39,575 bases of DNA from Pseudomonadota bacterium (lineage in GTDB: Bacteria > Myxococcota_A > Polyangia > Polyangiales > Polyangiaceae): assembly GCA_023460875.1 (NCBI GenBank), contig JAEWOQ010000465.1, forward strand, positions 1 through 39,575, in the 5' to 3' direction. Below are positions 29,239-38,500 of this stretch, piece after piece; positions within the stretch are counted from its first letter, which is position 1, and every line of letters begins with the position of its first letter. The notes beneath the pieces were generated by a model that was not told where the DNA came from, searched no databases, and saw only the letters and a list, made by a program, of their open reading frames with translations. The translations under genes and the position numbers were made by a program.

Positions 29239-31221
29239 GTGAAGCGGATCGTGCAGGGGGAGCAGCCGGCCACACGTGTGCTCTTGATCGAAGACTCCGA
29301 AGACGACGCCGAACTGGTCGTGCTCGAGCTGGAACGAGCTGGCCTCACCGTGGACGCGCGGCGAGTCGACCGGGAGCCCGACCTCCGGGCGGCCCTGAGC
29401 GACCAGACCTGGGACGTCGTGATCTCCGACTTCGCGATGCCGAGCTTCGACGGCCTGCGGGCCTTCCAGCTGGTCAACACCCTGGCCGCGGACGTCCCCT
29501 TCATCTTCGTCTCGGGAGCCATCGGTGAGGAGCGCGCCGTCGAGGCGATGCGCGCGGGCGCCCGCGACTACATCCTCAAAGACAACCTGAAGCGCCTCGC
29601 CGTCGCGGTCCGGCGCGAGCTCGAGGAGGCCGCCGTCCGGCGCCAAAGGATCTACGCCGAGGCGCGCGCGCTCCGGGAGGCCAGGCGCCTCGCCGCCGCC
29701 GTGGAGGCGAGCGGCGCAGGGGTCTACGACTACCACATCCCCGCCACCGCGGGCGCCCACTACAGCGAGCGTTGGGCCGAGATCCTGGGCTTTCGCCTCG
29801 AAGAGCTGCCGCCTGTCCACGAGCTCCCCAACTGGTTCGCGCGCCGTGTCCACCCGGAAGACCGCGCGGAGTTCGCGCTCGCTCGAAGCGAGCTCCTGGC
29901 AGGAAGCCAGCCGCGGCTCGTCGTCGAGGTCCGGGTCGCCCGCAAGGACGGCAGCTGGATCGCCGTCACCCTCCTCGGCACGGTCGCGGAGCGTGGATCG
30001 GACGGAGCCGCCACTCACGTCGTCGGGGTCATGCTCGATCTCACTGAGCGCCGCCGCCTCGAAGATCAGCTCCGCCAAGCCCAGAAGATGGAGGCCGTAG
30101 GACGCCTCGCGGGGGGCGTCGCTCACGACTTCAACAATCTCCTCACGGTCATCTACACCTTCGGCGGCTTCGTGCTCGGCGCCCTGGAGCCCGACAGCGC
30201 GATCCACGCGGACATGCAGGAGGTCATCAAGGCGGCCCAGCGCGCCGCAGGCTTGACAGGGCAGCTGCTCGCCTTCTCGCGCCGCCAGACGATCGAGCCC
30301 AAGCTCGTGAACGTCGACGACTCGATCCTCGAGGTCGAGAAGTTGCTCCGCCGCGTCATCGGCGAAGACATCGCCATCGCCCTTCAGCTCCAAGGTCAGC
30401 TCGGCAAGGTGCGGATCGACCCGGGCGCCTTCGAGCAGGTCCTGTTGAACCTCGCGATCAACGCCCGCGACGCCATGCCTGGCGGTGGCTCGCTGACCGT
30501 CACCACCTCGACCCGGACCGTCGACTCCGCTCAGCAGACGCTCTCCGGGGACGAGATCGCGCCGGGCGCTTACGTCGAGGTCGCCGTCTCGGACACGGGC
30601 TTCGGCATGACCCCAAAGGTCCTGGAGCAGGTCTTCGAGCCCTTCTTCACCACGAAACCCCCCGGCAAGGGCACCGGTCTAGGTCTCCCCACCTGCGACG
30701 GGATCATCCGCCAGGCGAGGGGGTACATGACCGCGGAGTCCGACCCGGATCGCGGCACGACGGTGCGCGTGCTCCTCCCCCGCACCGCCCACGAGACGGA
30801 GCCGGCTCCGCGCCGGTCCGCGCCCCCGACACTCCGAGGGACCGAGACCCTCCTGGTCGTCGAGGACGACGACCAGGTCCGGAAGCTCAGCGTCCGGATC
30901 CTCTCCCGCTATGGGTACCGCGTCTTGGAGGCAGCGCAGGGGTCCGAGGCGCTCGAGATCGCCAAGACCACCGCGGGTCCCATCCACCTGCTCGTCACGG
31001 ACATCGTCATGCCCGGGGTCAACGGCAGGCGCTTGGCGACCGAGGTCCTCGCGCTTCGCCCCGGGATCGGGGTCCTGTACGTCTCCGGTCACGGCGCGGA
31101 TGTCCTCGCAGACGGGGCCTTCGAGGACAGCAGCTCCGACGCGAGGGAGAAGTGGCTCCAGAAGCCCTTCACACCACAGAGCTTGGGGCGCTCCGTGCGC
31201 GAGCTCCTCGACCACAGCTGA
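29239..31221 (+). CDS. Hybrid histidine kinase (REC-PAS-HisKA-HATPase-REC)
   Basis: 660 residues from a GTG at 29239 (GGGAAGCTGGAAG just upstream). N-terminal receiver: acidic EDSEDD at 18-23 and phospho-Asp64 (VVISDFAMP). A PAS domain covers about 150-270. HisKA has His296 in GGVAHDFNNLLTV, a form typical of NtrB-like kinases with PAS sensors. The HATPase_c domain has NLAINARDAM, DTGFGM and GKGTGLGLPT. The C-terminal receiver has VVEDDDQVRKL, phospho-Asp in VTDIVMPGV and Lys in LQKPF. It has no membrane segment. A front receiver plus a rear receiver means that it can both take phosphate from another kinase and pass it on. It stands first in a three-gene cluster, 25 bp before the next kinase. 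Confidence 0.93.
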   Translation: MKRIVQGEQPATRVLLIEDSEDDAELVVLELERAGLTVDARRVDREPDLRAALSDQTWDVVISDFAMPSFDGLRAFQLVNTLAADVPFIFVSGAIGEERAVEAMRAGARDYILKDNLKRLAVAVRRELEEAAVRRQRIYAEARALREARRLAAAVEASGAGVYDYHIPATAGAHYSERWAEILGFRLEELPPVHELPNWFARRVHPEDRAEFALARSELLAGSQPRLVVEVRVARKDGSWIAVTLLGTVAERGSDGAATHVVGVMLDLTERRRLEDQLRQAQKMEAVGRLAGGVAHDFNNLLTVIYTFGGFVLGALEPDSAIHADMQEVIKAAQRAAGLTGQLLAFSRRQTIEPKLVNVDDSILEVEKLLRRVIGEDIAIALQLQGQLGKVRIDPGAFEQVLLNLAINARDAMPGGGSLTVTTSTRTVDSAQQTLSGDEIAPGAYVEVAVSDTGFGMTPKVLEQVFEPFFTTKPPGKGTGLGLPTCDGIIRQARGYMTAESDPDRGTTVRVLLPRTAHETEPAPRRSAPPTLRGTETLLVVEDDDQVRKLSVRILSRYGYRVLEAAQGSEALEIAKTTAGPIHLLVTDIVMPGVNGRRLATEVLALRPGIGVLYVSGHGADVLADGAFEDSSSDAREKWLQKPFTPQSLGRSVRELLDHS

Positions 31222-31246
31222 TCTCCCCGCCGCGCAGGTGACCACG

Positions 31247-32854
31247 ATGCCGAACCTCCCCGATGGCCCCGTAGACTTCTGGCGCGTGTACGACGAGCAC
31301 TACGACGAGGTCTTCGACGCCGTGCTCCAGGCGGCCGCTGCCCACCCGGAGTTTGGGCCCGTCGTGAGCTCCGCCGATCCAGAGGCTGTTCAACGGGAGC
31401 GCCGCGCCCGCCGTGGCGAGCTCCGCGAGGTCTTTCAAGGCGATCCCAGGCGCCACGAAGCGCGCCTGCGCCAGGAGGGGATCACCTATGCCTCCTCGGG
31501 GGTCAGCCTCCCTGGTTGGTACGATCTCGCCGCGGCGTTCACCGCACCGCTGGTGCCGTTGATCCTCCAAACCTATCAGCACGACGCTCCGCGCCTCAAC
31601 GCGGCGCTCATCGCGCTGCACGAGCACCTCGGTTGGGTCCTGTCCACCGTCGGAGAGGGCTACCTGCTAGGTACGGAGCGCCTCCGCAAGGGCGAGCGCA
31701 TGTTTCGAGGCCTCCTGGAGTCCGCCCCCGACGCCATCGTGATCACGGATCAGGCCGGCCGTATCCGCCTCGTCAACGCCCAGGCCGAGCGGCTCTTCGG
31801 GTACACGCGCGACGAGCTGATCGGCGAGCTCGTCGAGCTCTTGATCCCCGAGCGCTTCCGGTCGGGCCACATGGCGCACCGCACCGAGTACACCGCCGAA
31901 CCGCGCACACGGGCCATGGGCTCTGGGCTCGAGCTCCACGGGAGACGCAAGGACGGCAGCGAGTTTCCCCTCGAGATCAGCTTGAGCCCCCTGCGCACCG
32001 ACGACGACGGCCTCCTCGTCTCGAGCGCCATCCGCGACATCAGCGAGCGCAAGACGGCGGAGCGCGCGAAGAGCGAAGCCGCGCGGCGGATCGAAGAGCT
32101 CGCGGACGCCTTGACGCGTCGGGCGACGGAGCTGGAGGTCGTGAACCGGGAGCTCGAGTCGTTCTCCTACTCCGTCTCCCACGACCTGCGGACGCCCCTG
32201 CGCGCCCTCGACGGGTTCAGCCAGATCCTGCTGGCGAAGTACCTCGACCGTCCCCTCGACGAGAAGGGCCGCGACTACCTACAGCGCATCCGCCGCGCCT
32301 CCCAGCGCATGGGGCGCCTCATCGACGATCTGCTCACCCTGTCGCGCCTCTCGAGGGTCGAGATGAAGCGCCGCCCCTTCGACCTCGGAAAGCTCGCGAC
32401 GACCGTCGCGAACGAGCTCGCCGAAGAGCAGCCTGAGCGCCAGGTCGTCTTCACGATCGCGCCTAAGCTGCGCGCCGAGGTCGATCCCCAGCTGTTCGAG
32501 GTCGCCCTGCGCAACCTCATCGGGAACGCCTGGAAGTTCACGTCGAAGCGCCCCGAGGCCCACATCGAGGTCGGGCTCTGTGACGTGGACGGCGAACAGA
32601 CGTACTTCGTCCGGGACGACGGCGCCGGCTTCGACATGGCTTACGCGGGGCAGCTGTTCGGAGCGTTCCAGCGCCTGCACTCGAGCAACGACTTCGAGGG
32701 GACCGGCGTCGGCCTCGCCACCGTGCAGCGCGTGATCGTCCGACATGGCGGGCGCGTCTGGGCGGAGGCCGCTCCCGATCGCGGCGCGACCTTCTACTTC
32801 ACCCTCCCGGGGAGCGCCCCCGCGGACGATCTCCCCCCACAGGAGAGGAACTAA
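31247..32854 (+). CDS. PAS sensor histidine kinase with N-terminal helical sensor domain
   Basis: 535 residues from the ATG at 31247, with AGGTGA 6 nt upstream; longer frames overlap the preceding kinase. Residues 1-145 are helical and hydrophilic, with FWRVYDEHYDEVFDAVLQ, YASSGVSLPGWYDLAAAF and LIALHEHLGWVLSTVGEGYL. That suits a four-helix or globin-like sensor of the RsbR/protoglobin kind; which one cannot be decided. PAS lies at about 150-270, HisKA has His312 in SYSVSHDLRTPLRALDGF, and HATPase_c has RNLIGNAWKFTSK, DDGAGFDM and GTGVGLATV. The HisKA variant is that of phytochrome-type kinases. The response-regulator gene follows after 3 bp and is the likely partner. Confidence 0.92.
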   Translation: MPNLPDGPVDFWRVYDEHYDEVFDAVLQAAAAHPEFGPVVSSADPEAVQRERRARRGELREVFQGDPRRHEARLRQEGITYASSGVSLPGWYDLAAAFTAPLVPLILQTYQHDAPRLNAALIALHEHLGWVLSTVGEGYLLGTERLRKGERMFRGLLESAPDAIVITDQAGRIRLVNAQAERLFGYTRDELIGELVELLIPERFRSGHMAHRTEYTAEPRTRAMGSGLELHGRRKDGSEFPLEISLSPLRTDDDGLLVSSAIRDISERKTAERAKSEAARRIEELADALTRRATELEVVNRELESFSYSVSHDLRTPLRALDGFSQILLAKYLDRPLDEKGRDYLQRIRRASQRMGRLIDDLLTLSRLSRVEMKRRPFDLGKLATTVANELAEEQPERQVVFTIAPKLRAEVDPQLFEVALRNLIGNAWKFTSKRPEAHIEVGLCDVDGEQTYFVRDDGAGFDMAYAGQLFGAFQRLHSSNDFEGTGVGLATVQRVIVRHGGRVWAEAAPDRGATFYFTLPGSAPADDLPPQERN

Positions 32855-32857
32855 CGC

Positions 32858-33319
32858 ATGTCTGGACTCGAGACCAAGAAGATCGTCCTCCTCGTCGAGG
32901 ACAACCCCGATGACGAAGAGCTCACACGCATGGCCTTCGACTCGAGCCGGCTCCTGAATGAGCTCGTGGTCGTCCGGGACGGCGCAGAGGCCCTCGACTT
33001 CCTCTTCATCAGGGGAACTCACGCGGATCGTGATCCGGAGATCGTCCCCCAGGTCATCCTGCTCGATCTCAACCTGCCCAAGATCAGCGGCCTGGATGTC
33101 CTCCGCGCGCTCCGCGACGATCCTCGGACCAGCATGATCCCCGTCGTCGTGCTCACGTCCTCCAAAGAAGAGGAGGACGTCGTCCGGAGCTACCAGCTCG
33201 GCGCCAACGCCTATGTCCGCAAGCCGGTGGACTTCGCCGAGTTCAGCGAGGCAGCGACCCAGCTCGGCGTGTTCTGGCTCCTGCTCAATCACCCCCCGCC
33301 GTCCGCGGCGGCGGTCTAG
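32858..33319 (+). CDS. Rcp1-like single-domain response regulator
   Basis: 153 residues, a receiver without output domain. Acidic residues VEDNPDDEEL, phospho-Asp70 (VILLDLNLPKISG), Thr in VVLTSSKEEED and Lys in VRKPVDFAEF are all in place. The insert LDFLFIRGTHADRD after helix 2 is typical of the Rcp1 class, which works with phytochrome-type kinases. The start has AGGAG 11 nt upstream, and it begins 3 bp after the kinase stop. It probably carries phosphate between kinase and another protein. Its TAG stop lies inside a perfect 12-bp palindrome, CGGTCTAGACCG (33312-33323). Confidence 0.93.
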   Translation: MSGLETKKIVLLVEDNPDDEELTRMAFDSSRLLNELVVVRDGAEALDFLFIRGTHADRDPEIVPQVILLDLNLPKISGLDVLRALRDDPRTSMIPVVVLTSSKEEEDVVRSYQLGANAYVRKPVDFAEFSEAATQLGVFWLLLNHPPPSAAAV

Positions 33320-33462
33320 ACCGTAGTCGGACCAGCAATCCCGGCCACCACGCAGCATTCGTCGCAGTAGCAGCTGCCCAAGTGGCGGCGCAGGAGTTGT
33401 CGGCGCCCTCGCGGGCGGCTGTTCGGCGACCGCGCCCTCCGGCCGTCCCCTCCCATCCACAT
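33316..33462 (-). CDS. Possible small Cys-rich peptide gene
   Basis: A 48-residue leftward frame fills the otherwise empty gap between the response regulator and the DUF2169 gene. ATG at 33462 has GGAGG 6 nt upstream. The first about 28 residues are basic (RRARSPNSRPRGRRQLLRR); the tail is HLGSCYCDECCVVAGIAGP, with four Cys in six positions. The shape recalls a leader plus Cys-rich core or a small metal-binding peptide. There is no modification enzyme nearby and no homology can be checked here. It may be a chance frame. Confidence 0.25.
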   Translation of the reverse strand: MWMGGDGRRARSPNSRPRGRRQLLRRHLGSCYCDECCVVAGIAGPTTV

Positions 33463-33494
33463 CGGCGCCCTCCAGTAGTACCCTCCTCCCCCCG

Positions 33495-34526
33495 ATGGAG
33501 CCGCCCCTCGAGAACGCAACCGAGTTCGCCGCGCACCCCCAGCTGTACCTGGCGAAAGACGGGGAGCGCCTGCTCTGCATGGTGAAGGCCACCTTCGAGC
33601 TCACGCCAGGCGATCCGGAGCCCACGCTCGCGCCAGAGGAGCGCATGCGGCCTCTCCGCTTCGCCGACCTCCCCTGGGGCAAGCCCGACGAGAGCAGCAT
33701 CCTCTATCCCAGCGATGTCTGCCTGGTGAAGCCCGCCACGGATGTGGTGGTCATCGCCACCGCCTGCGCCCCGAACGGCAAGGCCGCCCCGACGTTCGAC
33801 ACCTTCGCGCGGGTGGGCCCCGTGCAGAAGGTAGTCCGGGTGTTCGGGCTCCGGCTCTGGGAGAGCCGGGGGGCAGGGCTCACTCCGCCCCGCCCAGTCG
33901 AGTCCGTCGAGCTGCGCTACGACAACGCTTGGGGAGGCACCGACGACGGCGATCCGGCTCGCTTCGTCGAGGAGCCCCGAAACCCCGTGGGGAAGGGCGT
34001 GGTGAGCGACCCTGCGCGGCTCACTCACCAGATCGCGCCCTGCCTCGAGGATCCCGAACACCCCGTTCGCTCCGCGTCGACGCGCCCCCCGCCCGCAGGG
34101 TTCGGCGCCATCGGGCGCCACTGGGTGCCGCGACGCGACTACATCGGCACTTACGACGACGCCTGGAAGCAGCTGCGCTGTCCCCTGCCTCCCCTCGACG
34201 AGGACGACCGGATCCATCAGTGCGCCTCCCCGGGCCTGATCGCGGATCCCCCTCTGCGCGGCGGCGAGGACTGCGCGTTCCTCAACATGCACCCCAGCGG
34301 CCCCTTCACCTTCCGCTTGCCCCGGGTGCGACTGCAGATCGAATTTCGGGCGCGAGGGCGCGCCCCGGAGCTCTTCGAGCCCTACGTGGACACGGTGTTC
34401 GTCGACCTGTGGGAGACGAGCCCCGACAAGCCGCCCGCCGTCGAGCTGGTCTGGCGCGCCTCCGTGAAGGCACCTCGCAAGATGAACCAATCCCTCACCA
34501 TCGTCCGGGAGCTCCGCGGGAAATGA
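33495..34526 (+). CDS. DUF2169 family protein, type VI secretion adaptor-like
   Basis: 343 residues. Beta-rich, with the features of DUF2169: N-terminal LYLAKDGERLLCMVKATFEL, then LPWGKPDESSILYPSDVCLVKPATDVVVIA, VRVFGLRLWE, ELRYDNAWGG, NPVGKGV, GFGAIGRHWVPRRDYIGTYDDAW, and a C-terminal strand-rich part. In known loci, DUF2169 proteins lie next to PAAR or Rhs effectors of the type VI secretion system and are thought to help load them. That fits here: the next two genes are a ketosynthase-fold protein and an Rhs toxin. It overlaps the next gene by 4 nt (ATGA). Confidence 0.88.
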   Translation: MEPPLENATEFAAHPQLYLAKDGERLLCMVKATFELTPGDPEPTLAPEERMRPLRFADLPWGKPDESSILYPSDVCLVKPATDVVVIATACAPNGKAAPTFDTFARVGPVQKVVRVFGLRLWESRGAGLTPPRPVESVELRYDNAWGGTDDGDPARFVEEPRNPVGKGVVSDPARLTHQIAPCLEDPEHPVRSASTRPPPAGFGAIGRHWVPRRDYIGTYDDAWKQLRCPLPPLDEDDRIHQCASPGLIADPPLRGGEDCAFLNMHPSGPFTFRLPRVRLQIEFRARGRAPELFEPYVDTVFVDLWETSPDKPPAVELVWRASVKAPRKMNQSLTIVRELRGK

Positions 34527-35548
34527 TCATCGCCGGCGTCGGTGCGCGCACACCGCTGGGTCTGACCTCCACGCAAACCGGGTTCCTCGGGCGCGCCGGG
34601 ATGGTGTCGCTTCAAGAAGCCCCCCTGCCCGACGGCGAAGGGCGACCGTTCACGATGGGTCTGGTCTCCGTGGTGCCCAGGGAGCTGCGCGGCACGGAGC
34701 GCGTGGAGGCCCTCACAGGGCCCGCGCTGGAGGAGCTGTTCTCCGAGCTGGGACAGCGCCTCGCCGGAGCTCGGCTCCGACTGCACCTGCTCGCGGACGA
34801 ACCCATGGGAGCGTTCTCGGTCGACACGGCGAGCCTCGAGCTCGCGCTGCGCCGGCAAGCGCGGGCGCTCCATGGGACCGACGCGGCGGTGGAGATCCAC
34901 GCCGCGGGGACCGGCGGCGGCGCGGCGGTCCTCACCACCATCCAGCAGCGACTGGAGCAGGGAGCCTGCGACGCGGTCTTGTTCGGTGGCGCCCACACGG
35001 ACGCGGATCCATCCCGTATCGAGGCTCTTACGGCGAGCGACCGCATTTTCTCCCCCGACAATCGCGACGGCATCATTCCGGGAGAGGGCGCGGCCTTCGT
35101 CCTCCTCACCCTCCCCGCCACAGCGCGCGCCCTCGGTTTGCCGGTGCGCGCGGTGATCCAGGCATTTTCCGCTGGCTTCGAGGCCGCGCGCCCCGACAAC
35201 GATCACCCAGCCTTCGAGGCCAAAGGGCTCACGCTCGCGGTCCGTCGAGCGTTGAACGAAGCCAACGCGCAGGCTGGCTGGCTCATGAGCGATCTGAGCT
35301 CCGAGCTCTTTCGGCTTCACGAGTATCAGGCCGTGAGCGCGCGCAGCCAGGATCTCCTGTGTGCGCCGCAGGTCATGGAAGCACCGGCGCAGCGCATCGG
35401 GGATCAAGGCGCGGCGAGCTTGCCGCTGCACCTCGCCCTCGCCGTCGAAGCGTGGCGTCGTGGTTACGCCCCCTTCCCGCGCCTCCTCACCACCACCGGC
35501 AGCGACTCGGGGGCGCGGACGGCAGTAGTGGTCGCACAGCCCACATGA
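34523..35548 (+). CDS. Ketosynthase/thiolase-fold protein lacking the active-site Cys
   Basis: 341 residues from the ATG at 34523. Thiolase-fold landmarks: IIAGVGARTPLGLT (as in IxGxGxxTPxG), QGACDAVLFGGAHTDAD, RIFSPDNRDGIIPGEGAAFVLL, and a C-terminal IGDQGAASLPLHLALAVEAWRRG. In ketosynthases the nucleophile lies in an ACxxG-type motif after a strand; here the equivalent stretch reads IHAAGTGGGAAV, with no Cys. It is therefore probably not a condensing enzyme. Homologous proteins occur with DUF2169 and Rhs/PAAR genes in T6SS effector cassettes, so an adaptor or assembly role is more likely. Start and stop overlap or nearly touch the neighbours. Confidence 0.8.
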   Translation: MIIAGVGARTPLGLTSTQTGFLGRAGMVSLQEAPLPDGEGRPFTMGLVSVVPRELRGTERVEALTGPALEELFSELGQRLAGARLRLHLLADEPMGAFSVDTASLELALRRQARALHGTDAAVEIHAAGTGGGAAVLTTIQQRLEQGACDAVLFGGAHTDADPSRIEALTASDRIFSPDNRDGIIPGEGAAFVLLTLPATARALGLPVRAVIQAFSAGFEAARPDNDHPAFEAKGLTLAVRRALNEANAQAGWLMSDLSSELFRLHEYQAVSARSQDLLCAPQVMEAPAQRIGDQGAASLPLHLALAVEAWRRGYAPFPRLLTTTGSDSGARTAVVVAQPT

Positions 35549-35580
35549 TAACTTCTGCCGACCTTTAGCTTGAGTCGGCC

Positions 35581-38500
35581 ATGGCACGCACAGCACCAGC
35601 ACCCAACATGATCGCGATCCCAGGGATGAACCCTGGGAGCTTCGTCGCCGGCGGCGGTGGGGACGGCGGCGGCGGCAGCGGCGGTCGCGGCGGCGGCAAG
35701 GGCAGGGATCAAAAGGGGAACGGCAGCAGCGGCGAGGAAGAGCCCGGGGACGGCGGTCAGAGCGGCGATGACTGCGGCACAGGGGCTCCCGGGGGCTGCA
35801 CGGACTGCGGCTCCAGCATCTCCCGCGGCGACCCGGTCAACGTGGTCAGCGGAGAGGTCTTCACCAACGCCGTCGTCGACCTGGCGCTGCCGGGCTTCTT
35901 CGACCTGGAGCTCCGCCGCAGCTACTCGTCAGGCTACCGGGATCGAGACTGCGGGCTCGGCTGGGGCTGGGCGCACAGCCTGGCCTGGGAGATCCAGGTG
36001 GGGCGCCGCGAGCTCCTGGTGCGCAACGGTCTGCGCGAAGAGGCGACGTTCCCGCGCCTCGAAGAGCCGGGCCACCGGGCGGCCTCGGGGGGCTGGGCCA
36101 TCATGCGCACCTCCCAGGGCTTCACGTTCCGGCCCGGCAACGAGTTCTTTCATTTCTTCGAGCCCGACCCCCGCGTGGACGGCCGCTTCCGCTTGGCCAG
36201 CGTCTCCTTCCGGGAGCGCGGCGAGCTGCGGCTCCTCTACGACGACAGCGGCCGGCTGAGCACCGTCGTCGACACGGCGGGCCGCGAGGTCCGCTTCGGC
36301 TACGGCGCCAGCGGCCGCATCGAGACCCTGTCCGTGCCGTCGCCGGAGGGCATCGGCATCACGTTCGCTCGTTACTCCTACGACGCGGCGGGCAACCTGG
36401 TCCGGGTCGAGGACGCGGACGGCTGGGTCACCGAGTACACCTACGACGAGCGGCACCGCTTGGTCCGTCAGCGCCTCGGCACCGGGCTCACGTTCTTCTA
36501 CCGGTACGACCGCTCCGATCGCTGCGTGGAGACCTGGGGTGAGTACCCCGGGATGACGGATCCTGCGCTCGCCGCCGACTTGCCCGAGACCCTACGCGAT
36601 GGGCAGACGCGCGCGCGGGGCATCCACCACGTCGTCATCGAGTACGACGAGGAGGGCGGCAGCACCGCCTACGACTCCGTGCGCTTCCAGCGCTATTTCT
36701 CGGAAGAGAACGGCACCATCTCGAAGGCGGTCAACGGGTCTGGAGGCGTGACCACGCGCCGCCTCGACGAGGAGGGCCGGGTGGTCGAGAAGATCGATCC
36801 CCTCGGTCGCGCTCGCAAGTACGACCACGACGTCCTCGGCAACGTCACCCGGGAGGTCTACGGCGATCTCGTCACGGACGTGGACCGCGACGGCGAGGGA
36901 CGCCCCTTGCGAGCTCGAGATGCCCTCGGCGGCGTGGTGGAGTTCGCCCGGAACCCCGCGGGCGAGCTCGAGACCGTGATCGATCAGGTCGGCAGCACCT
37001 GGCACCGGATCTTGGGGCCCCGCGGCGTGGTCCTGGAGCTCATCGATCCCAATGGGGGCCGCTACCAGTATCAGTACGACGCCCACGGCAACTGCATCTA
37101 CCGCGTCGAGCCAGACGGTACGCGCTACGACATCACCTACGACTACTGGGGACGGCGCCTGCGCGAGATCGACCACCACGGCGCTGAGGCCCGCTGGGAG
37201 TACTCTCCCATGGGGCGCGTCATCGCCGAGGTCGATCCGTTGGGTCGCCGAAAATCGGTCCAGTACGACGCCCTCGGAGGCGAGGTGAGCATCACCACCC
37301 CCGACGGCCTCACCACGCGCATCGAGCGGGGCGGCTATGGCTGGCCCACCCGCGTCATCGCGCCCGACGGCACAGAGCAGCGCTGCCTCTACAATCGTGA
37401 GGGCTGGCCCGTCGAGCTCCAAAACGAGCGCGGTGAACGTCAGACGAGCGAGCGCACCCTCGACGGCTTGATCAGCCGTCAGCACACCTTCGACGGGCGC
37501 GTGCGGGAGGTGGGCTACGATCTGAAGAGCAACCAGGCCTGGTTCGACGAAGGCGAGGGCAAGTTCGAGTTTGAACGCAACGAGCTCGATCAACCGACGC
37601 GCATCGTCGCGCCCGACGGCACCGAGCGTCTCCTCGAGTACAACGCGCGGGGCGAGATGGTCGGCGCCGTGGAGCCCGACGTGCGCGTGGCGTGGACTCG
37701 GGACGGCGCGGGCCGCATCGTCGAGGAGACCCTGGACATCGAGGGGCATGGCTACACCCTCCAGAGCCGCTTCGACGGGCTCGGGCGGCGCCTCGGTTAC
37801 GTGAGCAGCCTGGGCATCGAGATCGCCCTGCGGCGCGATCTGATGGGGCGACCGCTGGAGTACCGCAGCGAAGGCGCGGTGGCGCTGCGCTACCAGTGGG
37901 GCCCCACGGCGGACCCGAGCGCGATGGAGCTCGCTGGGGGTGGGCGCGTCGACGAGGACTACGACGCCGGGCGTCGCCTGCGTCGTCGCGCGGTCGTCCC
38001 CGTCGGGGGCACCGCGTCCTCGCCGGAGCCGGACTGGGTTGGGCGGCGCCGCGACGTCTCCGTCGAGAAGCTCTTCGAGTACAGCGACGTCAACGAGCTC
38101 GTGCGCCGCTCGGATCTCCGCGGGACGACGGAGTACGAGTACGACCCGCGCCGGCACCTGAAGGCCAAGCGCGAGAACGGCGTCACCGAAGAGTGGAAGG
38201 TCGACGTCACCGAGAACTACTACGAGGCGGGCCCCGACGCGCCGGCGCGCGCCTACGGGCCAGGCAACCGCCTCGAGCGCCACGGGGACGACGAGCTCGT
38301 CTACGATCGACTCGGCCGCGTCATCGAGCGCAGGTCGATGGTGGACGGCGCCCAGCGGATCTGGAGGTATGGGTGGAGCCCCTTCGGGTTGCTCGCCTGG
38401 GTGGAGACTCCCGAGGACGTCCGGGTCGAGCTCGTGCACGACTCCTTCGCGCGACGGGTCGTCAAGCGGGTGCTCCGCCGCGGCCGTGAAGGTTGGGAGC

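Noticed and set aside
35581..35800. PAAR domain at the Rhs N-terminus
   Set aside because: The segment is too short and Gly-rich, and the PAAR motif pattern is not visible; I describe it only as a Gly-rich leader with a Cys cluster.
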